Shown piece after piece: positions 58,465-64,000 of a DNA stretch of 64,000 nt. The stretch covers positions 744,001 through 808,000 of the forward strand of contig OZ251218.1 of NCBI GenBank assembly GCA_965240365.1, given 5' to 3'. A model generated the notes under the pieces. The model was not told the origin of the DNA, did no database searches, and saw nothing but the letters and a program-made list of their open reading frames with translations. The first letter of the stretch is position 1; every line of letters begins with the position of its first letter. The DNA is from G965240365 sp965240365 (lineage in GTDB: Bacteria; Pseudomonadota; Gammaproteobacteria; Eutrophobiales; Eutrophobiaceae). The position numbers and the translations under genes were made by a program.

Positions 58465-59685
58465 ATGACGCTTAAGCTAACAACAACCTTTTTAGTGAGC
58501 ATGATGGCAGGCCCATTTTTTGCCGGCTCGCTTTTTGCCCGGGATATCAAAAATCCAGATTATGTCACATATCCCGAACCCTCGCTCATTCAACGAGATA
58601 TGGATGACTTCGGTTGGGTTTTGAGACTGAACTATGATAAATTTATAGCATACAAGACGCCGAATGGCGGCAGCATCCAGCTTGTGGCCACAAATGATGT
58701 CTCTGATGAGCAATTATTGCGCGCCTATAATATTTTGGACTTCTATCTAGCCGATGCGCCCAATACACGCTTTGGAAACGATAAAACAACGGTGGCCAAT
58801 ACGATGGCCGACAATGGCGCCACGCTGGTCCTGCCGGGTGGCGCCGATGGCAACAGCCCGGTTTGGTCCTGGGCGCTGCAAGGGCAGCCACTTTATGAGT
58901 TGGAATTCCCGATTGAAGGCTCTATCGCCTATATCACAAATGATTATGAACAGCGTGACGCCGGGTTTGAAGAGATATTCCACCTGGTGCATGACTACGG
59001 CATCGGCACGCGCTATTCAAAGGGCGCATTGAGTCACAGCTTTCAGGTAGAATTTGCCGCGGCTACTCAAGCCGCGCTTGATGCTGAAATCTGGGGCTAT
59101 GGTTCTAAAGCGCATGACTGGATTAAGGAGTTACGCGATGAGGGCAGTCTGCAGCAGGAATATGCCGCGGCGATCATAGACAGTTACTACGGCTATTGGG
59201 GCGCCCGGACAGAAGAACCTGGCGGAATGTGGAATATTTACAAAGCAAAAACGCGCGCGGATGTGGAAAGAATAGATCCGGCTGGTATCGGCTTAATCAG
59301 AGAATTTTTGCCGGAGTTCATCACCTACATGGCGCGTATTGATCCAGAGTTTGAAGGCACATTTGAGATGCAGTTCAATGAAAAAATTCCATATACGCAT
59401 AAGTCACAGTATTTACTGAATGCCCGCTTACTTGGCACGCGCTCATCGAACCTCAATGGCAATGCTGAAAATAATATTTTAATGGGAAACAAGGCTAACA
59501 ATGTCATTGACGGTCGCGCCGGCGATGATGTTGTGCAATTTGATGTTTTGTCGACGGAAGTTTCTATTTTCCGAAATCAAGCAGGTATTCGGGTTATTGG
59601 CGCAGATACAGGCAATGATCTTCTCCGGAATATTGAAGTATTGCGATTTAAAGATCTTGATATTCCCGCTTTAGGCATTCAATAA
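58465..59685 (+). CDS. Secreted protein of unknown function with a C-terminal RTX-like motif
   Basis: 406 residues. Signal peptide (TTFLVSMMAGPFFAGSLFARD). The large N-terminal domain (30-310) contains FEEIFHLVHDYGIGTRY and EIWGYGSKAHDWIKEL, reminiscent of metal-binding sites (H-x2-H) but not a known protease. At 330-370 NLNGNAENNILMGNKANNVIDGRAGDDVVQF is a short run of hemolysin-type calcium-binding repeats (GNxxNNxxxG...GxxGDD). A true RTX protein would have no Sec signal, so the combination is unusual. The gap 58160-58464 before it has no gene, only one repeat copy near 58205-58235. Confidence 0.6.
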   Translation: MTLKLTTTFLVSMMAGPFFAGSLFARDIKNPDYVTYPEPSLIQRDMDDFGWVLRLNYDKFIAYKTPNGGSIQLVATNDVSDEQLLRAYNILDFYLADAPNTRFGNDKTTVANTMADNGATLVLPGGADGNSPVWSWALQGQPLYELEFPIEGSIAYITNDYEQRDAGFEEIFHLVHDYGIGTRYSKGALSHSFQVEFAAATQAALDAEIWGYGSKAHDWIKELRDEGSLQQEYAAAIIDSYYGYWGARTEEPGGMWNIYKAKTRADVERIDPAGIGLIREFLPEFITYMARIDPEFEGTFEMQFNEKIPYTHKSQYLLNARLLGTRSSNLNGNAENNILMGNKANNVIDGRAGDDVVQFDVLSTEVSIFRNQAGIRVIGADTGNDLLRNIEVLRFKDLDIPALGIQ

Positions 59686-59819
59686 AATACGTCAGAAAGC
59701 CGACGGATACATTTTTTTACAATTTTTCGCTTTTTCTGACATCGCTATGAGATAGCCACATTTTTATCTGCCGGACGCCGGCCTGTCGCAGGCAGTCCGG
59801 AATGGCCAGGACACAAAAA

Positions 59820-59904
59820 TGGTGCGGATGGTGAGAATCGAACTCACACTCCCGAAGGAACGGGTTTTTGAGACCCGCGCGTCTACCAATTCCGCCACAC
59901 CCGC
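59820..59904 (-). tRNA. tRNA-Leu (anticodon CAA)
   Basis: Minus strand, 85 nt. Acceptor stem GCGGGTG pairs with CATCCGC followed by A and an encoded CCA. The D-arm is GGCGGAATTGGTAGACGC, the anticodon stem-loop CGGGTCTCAAAAACCCG places CAA at 34-36, a long variable arm (TTCCTTCGGGA) marks class II, and the T-arm GTGAGTTCGATTCTCAC is intact. Confidence 0.95.
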
Positions 59905-59958
59905 ACGAATTTAATTATAATAACTTTCTTTGCTTCATTTTAGTCTTTTTCTTCCCCC

Positions 59959-60989
59959 ATGTTGACCCGTGATTTTCATATCAACTGCCGGAACAGTTGA
60001 TTGCGGCGTATCCGGCCGCCGAGCGCGATGCCAGCCGCCTGCTCTGTCTCGGCGCTGCCGGTGACATCATCGACAGCCAATTCAGCAAGCTGCCGGAGCA
60101 CCTGCAAAGCGGCGACCTCATCGTCTTAAATGACACCCGGGTTATTCCGGCCCGTTTGTTTGCCCGCAAGGAAAGCGGCGGCAAGGTCGAGATTATGCTG
60201 GAACGCATTCTGAACCCGCAAAGTCTGCTGGCGCAACTCCGGGCCGGCAAAACACCCCGGCCCGGCGCATTGCTGTGGCTGGATGAAAAGACCCATTTCA
60301 GGGTAGCCGGAAGGCAGGATGCGCTGTTTCTGCTTGATTATGACGGCAAAGAGCCGCTGCCTGAACTCCTGAACCGGCTCGGGCAGACGCCCTTGCCGCC
60401 TTATATTGATCGCGCCGCCCGGACTTTGGATAAGGAGCGTTATCAAACTGTTTTTTCCAAAAAACCGGGGGCCGTTGCGGCGCCCACGGCCGGTCTGCAT
60501 TTCACGGCCCGGATTTTAAACAGGCTGCAAGCGAACGGCATCGATCATGTTTGTCTGACACTGCACGTCGGGGCCGGCACCTTTCAGCCCGTGCGGGTCG
60601 CTGATATAGCGCGGCACAGGATGCACAGCGAGTCTATGCGTATTTCTGCCGAGGCGGCGCGCCGGATCAATCAAACCAGGGCAAATGGCGGCCGTATTCT
60701 CGCCGTTGGCACCACCGTGGTCAAGGCCCTGGAAACCGCGGCCGCGGCGGGGCAACTCAAAGCCTATGCCGGCGAGACCGGCCTCTTTATTTACCCCGGC
60801 TTCAAATTTAAGGTGGCGGACCTGTTACTGACCAACTTTCACCTGCCCAAATCAACCCTGTTAATGCTGGTATGCGCCTTTGCCGGCAGGGAAGCCGTGC
60901 TGAACGCCTATCGGCACGCCATCAAGGCGCAATATCGCTTTTACAGCTACGGCGACGCCATGCTGTTGCACAGAAAAGATGCGCTTTGA
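59959..60989 (+). CDS. queA: S-adenosylmethionine:tRNA ribosyltransferase-isomerase QueA, frameshift near the start
   Basis: From 59985 the protein reads LPEQLIAAYPAAERDASRLLCL and continues normally: GDLIVLNDTRVIPARL, VAAPTAGLHFT, HVGAGTFQPVR, GTTVVKALETAA, LLLTNFHLPKSTLLMLV. QueA adds the epoxycyclopentane ring in queuosine synthesis. The expected start (about 13 residues, ATG 59959: MLTRDFHI) is one base out of frame with the rest; inserting one base near 59983 (ATCGAACTG) would restore it. As given, translation could begin only at TTG 59997 or another weak codon. Either a real mutation or a sequence error. Overlaps tgt by 11 bases. Confidence 0.85.
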
Positions 60990-62088
60990 AACGATTAATC
61001 GGGACCAGGCGGCCAGGCGGGGGCGGCTGACCCTCTCCCGCGGCGCGGTCGAGACCCCCGTATTCATGCCGGTTGGCACTTACGGCGCCGTCAAGACCAT
61101 GACGCCGGAAGAACTGGCTGAGAGCGGCGCCGGGATCATTCTTGCCAATACCTTCCACCTGTTGTTGCGCCCCGGCCTGGAAGTGATCCGGGGCGCCGGC
61201 GGCCTGCACCGGTTTATGCGCTGGCACAGGCCCATACTCACCGACTCCGGCGGCTATCAGGTCTTCAGTCTGGCCGGGTCACGCAAGCTGACAGAAAAAG
61301 GCGCGCACTTTCAATCGCCGGTGGATGGCGCCAAAGTCTTCCTTGGCCCTGAAAAGGCCATCCATATTCAACACACGCTGGGCGCCGATATCGTCATGAT
61401 CCTTGATGAATGCACACCGTACCCCGCTTCTCTACAGGCGGCGCGGCGGTCAATGGAACTCTCCCTGCGCTGGGCGGCGCGTTGCAGACAGGCGCATGGC
61501 GACAATAAAAACGCCTTGTTCGGCATCGTGCAGGGCGGCATGTATGCCGAACTCCGGGCCGCGTCCCTGCAGGGCCTGATCAATCTGAGTTTTGACGGTT
61601 ACGCGCTGGGCGGTTTATCCGTCGGCGAACCGGCCGGATTGATGCTGGAAGTGCTGGATAACATCATGCCGCACATGCCGGCGGATAAACCCCGTTATCT
61701 GATGGGGGTCGGCGCCCCGGAAAATATTGTTGAAGCGGTCCGGCGCGGCATTGATATGTTTGACTGCGTTATGCCGACGCGCAACGCGCGTAACGGACAC
61801 CTGTTTACCGGGGCGGGCGATATCCGCATTCGCAACGCCAGGTATCGGCACGATCATGAGCCGATCGATAAGCACTGCGGCTGTTACACCTGCCGGCATT
61901 ACTCACGCGCCTACCTGCATCACCTGGACAAGATTAACGAAATGCTCGGCGCGCGTTTAAACACCATTCACAATCTGCATTACTACCAACACCTGATGCG
62001 CGGCCTGCAAGAGGCGATAGAAAAAAACCGGCTGGACGAGTTCATTGCCGGCTTTTATGCCGGTCGCGCGGGGGAAGTTGAGGCTTAA
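60979..62088 (+). CDS. tgt: tRNA-guanine transglycosylase
   Basis: 369 residues, complete. TPVFMPVGTYGAVKTMTPEEL at the start, catalytic Asp89 in TDSGGYQVFSL, FGIVQGGMY, GGLSVGEP, RYLMGVGAPENIVEAVRRGIDMFDCVMPTR with the nucleophilic Asp, and the zinc site CGCYTCRHYSRAYLHHL. It exchanges guanine-34 for preQ1 in tRNA; QueA then completes the ring. The adjacent QueA makes a conventional queuosine operon. Confidence 0.95.
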   Translation: MRFETINRDQAARRGRLTLSRGAVETPVFMPVGTYGAVKTMTPEELAESGAGIILANTFHLLLRPGLEVIRGAGGLHRFMRWHRPILTDSGGYQVFSLAGSRKLTEKGAHFQSPVDGAKVFLGPEKAIHIQHTLGADIVMILDECTPYPASLQAARRSMELSLRWAARCRQAHGDNKNALFGIVQGGMYAELRAASLQGLINLSFDGYALGGLSVGEPAGLMLEVLDNIMPHMPADKPRYLMGVGAPENIVEAVRRGIDMFDCVMPTRNARNGHLFTGAGDIRIRNARYRHDHEPIDKHCGCYTCRHYSRAYLHHLDKINEMLGARLNTIHNLHYYQHLMRGLQEAIEKNRLDEFIAGFYAGRAGEVEA

Positions 62089-62134
62089 GCCGTATTTTCA
62101 ACTTGACTTCTTGCGGTCACGGCTTTTAGGAGCG

Positions 62135-62515
62135 GGCAGACCTGAACAGTCTGAACCTGCGGATCCGGCGGCTGGCCACCTTCGGCCTGATGTCGTTCGC
62201 GGCCACCTTTCAGTCTGGCGCGGCGCCCACGGCAAGGGGGTGTTCTGTGGGCTGATTGGCGGCTCTATCCTGTGGTTTTGTGCCCTCGTCCTGCCCGCCA
62301 TCCTGCCGGAGGGAAGGCTGGAATCGTTGTTTTCCGGTTCGCTGTGGCATTCCGAGGCGCTGTTGGGCCTGACCTTGGATAATCCGCTGACGCATGGCGT
62401 GGTCTGGAGTCTGGGCGTCAATCTGTTGCTGAGCGTGGGTTTCAGCCTTCGCGCGAAGCAGTCCGTGATCGAGACCTTGCAGGCTAGCCGCTTTTCGGAG
62501 CTGACATGGCCCTGA
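62135..62515 (+). pseudogene. Fragment of a sodium:solute symporter / CbrA-like sensor kinase
   Basis: One frame reads RRLATFGLMSFAATFQSG, then after a shift GVFCGLIGGSILWFCALVLPAILPEG, LWHSEALLGLTLDNPLTHGVVWSLGVNLLLSVGFSL. These are the last membrane helices of the SSS-transporter domain found in PutP-like hybrid kinases such as CbrA (D-P-L-T-H-G is characteristic). Both the start and the kinase part are missing and there is a frameshift, so it is a remnant. Confidence 0.6.
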
Positions 62516-62585
62516 TCACCGCCGCTTGACAAAATGATGAATAACTGATTATATGTTCAAAATATGAAACGAAGGAGATTTAACC

Positions 62586-63419
62586 ATGAAAAAATTATCA
62601 CCATACAAAACTGAGTTAGACAGCGGTAATGCCTACTGGATGGCCAGATTATCCAAAGTAGTCTATTTAAGGAAATCTAAAAGAAATCCAATTCCTGATA
62701 AAGATAAGATACTTGCCAATTTAAAAAAAGAAGATAAAAAATTCATCAACGTATTAGGCGTGGACAAAAACAGTGCGCAGGCGGCTTTAATAGAACATGA
62801 AGATTATTTATGTATGACATTTAGAGGAACAGATGAAATCTCGGATTGGCTAGACAACATCAATGCGTTTTCGACAAAAGAACTGTTTGGCGAATTTCAT
62901 CGTGGATTTTGGAAATCCGTTGAAGATGTGTGGCAACCGATCAATGAAAAATTCAGATCTTTGCAGAAAGAAAATAAGCGACCTCTGTTTATTACAGGTC
63001 ATAGCCTGGGTGGCGCCATGGCAACGATTGCAGCGGCAAAGCTTATCCACGAGGACAAGCCATTTACAAGCGTTTATACTTTTGGTCAGCCTCGCGCATT
63101 AAGTAGAAAAACTGCACAGATTTTTAATGTTGAGTGCAAGTCAAGATTTTTTAGATTTCATAATAATAATGATATTGTTACGAGAATTCCCGCAAGATTT
63201 ATGGGCTATAGCCATGTTGGAAGTTATCTATACATAACAGAAGATCAAGAGATTCATCCAGAAGTGGGTTTTTGGTTTAGATTTGTGGATCAGATCGATG
63301 GCGTCATTAATGATATAAAAGAAAAAGGGCTTGATGGCATTAAAGATCATGACATGAGTGAATACTTAAAAGCTGTAAAAAAATGGAAAATAATAGATAA
63401 TAAAAAACTGAAAAGCTAG
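62586..63419 (+). CDS. Class 3 lipase (alpha/beta hydrolase)
   Basis: 277 residues, AT-rich relative to most of the window. Lipase_3 features: CMTFRGTDEISDWLDNINAF (oxyanion and TxRG), GEFHRGFWKSVEDVW, nucleophile elbow FITGHSLGGAMATIAAAKL, TFGQPRA, catalytic Asp in RFHNNNDIVTRIP and a His candidate in SHVGSYLYI or later. No signal peptide, so probably cytosolic or exported by another route. It may hydrolyse acylglycerols or phospholipids. AAGGAG is placed ideally. Base composition suggests transfer. Confidence 0.88.
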   Translation: MKKLSPYKTELDSGNAYWMARLSKVVYLRKSKRNPIPDKDKILANLKKEDKKFINVLGVDKNSAQAALIEHEDYLCMTFRGTDEISDWLDNINAFSTKELFGEFHRGFWKSVEDVWQPINEKFRSLQKENKRPLFITGHSLGGAMATIAAAKLIHEDKPFTSVYTFGQPRALSRKTAQIFNVECKSRFFRFHNNNDIVTRIPARFMGYSHVGSYLYITEDQEIHPEVGFWFRFVDQIDGVINDIKEKGLDGIKDHDMSEYLKAVKKWKIIDNKKLKS

Positions 63420-63618
63420 ACAATTTTTATGATTAAACTCTTATGAATAGGCTTAATAAGTCAGTCATATATTTTATGGTATGGAATCACAATAGCATTA
63501 TCGGCATCATTATAAAAAATGATCTTTCAAAGTATAAAATATAATAAACCATTGAAACTAACTGTTAACGCGATAGCTCACTCAAGTATTGACCTTTAAA
63601 TAAAAAAGAAAATATAGC

Positions 63619-64000
63619 ATGTCATTTGAATCAGTAGACGTATTACAACAAGCGCTTACAAAAAACGTATTTCATTATGCAAAAGATGCAAAAAAAGCTG
63701 CTGGTCGCGCATTAGGCACATTGGTGGAGATAATTAATTTCTATTTACTTAAAGCATGAGGATATGAGAGATACGTTGCTATTGAACAACGCATACCGGA
63801 ATACGCTAATATTGAATTGACGCACAATGTTGAATTTACTTTACATCCAAGCAAAGATATCGCTGAGATTCGACTCTCAGAGGATCAATTGCCATTCACC
63901 ACAGTGAAAATAAAAAAGAAGATTGATGCCATTAAATGGGGAAATAAAAAATTAAAAAGTGCTCAGTTATTAACTGCCGGAAGATTATTAAGAAATTCAT
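63619..64000 (+). pseudogene. Unknown gene interrupted by an in-frame TGA (continues beyond window)
   Basis: ATG 63619 gives MSFESVDVLQQALTKNVFHYAKDAKKAAGRALGTLVEII and YLLKA, then TGA at 63757, then the same frame stays open to the window end (GYERYVAIEQRIPEYANIELTHN...). The single stop sits where Trp (TGG) would suit. The N-terminus resembles some restriction endonuclease-like proteins in style, but I cannot assign a family. AT-rich like the lipase. The 200 bases before it contain no gene. Confidence 0.45.

Noticed and set aside
63619..64000. TGA read as tryptophan (recoded genetic code)
   Set aside because: TGA ends many intact genes here at the expected place (for example livH, livM and the TIM-barrel gene), and the hidden RelB stop replaces Arg, not Trp.

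Overview
This 64 kb window looks like a chromosomal segment of a Gram-negative proteobacterium, most likely a gammaproteobacterium. The evidence is the housekeeping content: UbiK, ComM, ApaH, RecQ, a CobB-type sirtuin, SmpB, queA-tgt, a PilE-type minor pilin, a tRNA-Leu(CAA) and a classical autotransporter. The lineage is inferred from gene content only. The DNA is unusually rich in short dispersed repeats of the 'GTCATTCC(G/A)GC...GGAATCC' type, in MITE-like elements and in broken genes. Together with AT-rich islands near 22.8-24.2 kb and 62.5-64 kb, this suggests a genome being reshaped by repeats and transfer.

Layout. 0-4.7 kb: toxin-antitoxin genes (one intact RelE/ParE pair, one orphan Phd-type antitoxin) and a three-fold tandem array of an unrecognised two-gene unit, set among mosaic repeats. 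4.7-7.6 kb: a pilin, a secreted protein, a small cupin, three small membrane proteins and an unknown gene. 7.8-21.7 kb: the most distinctive region. A LivH-LivM-LivK-LivG-type ABC importer is followed by a fusion of the LivF ATPase to a UPF0261 (Tm-1-like) domain, a PEP-hydrolase-like TIM-barrel protein, a flotillin/SPFH protein and an SRPBCC lipid-binding-fold protein. Most of these genes overlap by 4-8 bases, so they form one operon. Upstream lie a TIM-barrel/degenerate AAA+/Fis-HTH protein that is probably the regulator, and a third TIM-barrel paralogue. Two copies of a 27x-bp MITE sit in between, with a decayed hicAB pair and a DUF2283 pair.

21.7-26.7 kb: IS remnants, a Fic protein without the catalytic histidine, a gamma-glutamylcyclotransferase-fold protein, a truncated GFA gene and two unknown genes. 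26.8-34.6 kb: a duplicated array of DUF4401/DUF2157 membrane proteins ending in a GDYXXLXY protein and beginning with a CPBP protease-DUF4401 fusion. 34.6-38 kb: sirtuin, recQ, an AbrB remnant and ubiK. 38.2-46.5 kb: a nitrogen-acquisition operon on the minus strand (ABC importer, two DUF1989 proteins of the carboxyguanidine deiminase type, a carboxyltransferase-only urea/guanidine carboxylase and allophanate hydrolase) behind a good sigma-54 promoter. 47-49.4 kb: comM and apaH. 50.2-53.8 kb: an autotransporter whose signal sequence is preceded by a run of 22 G that leaves it out of frame here, which is typical of phase variation. 53.8-62.1 kb: a tandem repeat, a lipoprotein aminopeptidase, a sulfurtransferase, smpB, a secreted protein with a C-terminal RTX-like motif, tRNA-Leu and queA-tgt. 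62.1-64 kb: a transporter/kinase remnant, a class 3 lipase and an interrupted unknown gene.

Two sequence comparisons inside the window stand out. In two unrelated repeat families, one copy is longer than the other by exactly 19 bases, and the extra bases are the same palindrome (CCTGCCTGCAGCAGGCAGG), which therefore behaves as a tiny independent insertion unit. The carboxyltransferase gene starts 6 bases from the end of an ISL3-type remnant, which may explain its missing biotin carboxylase half.
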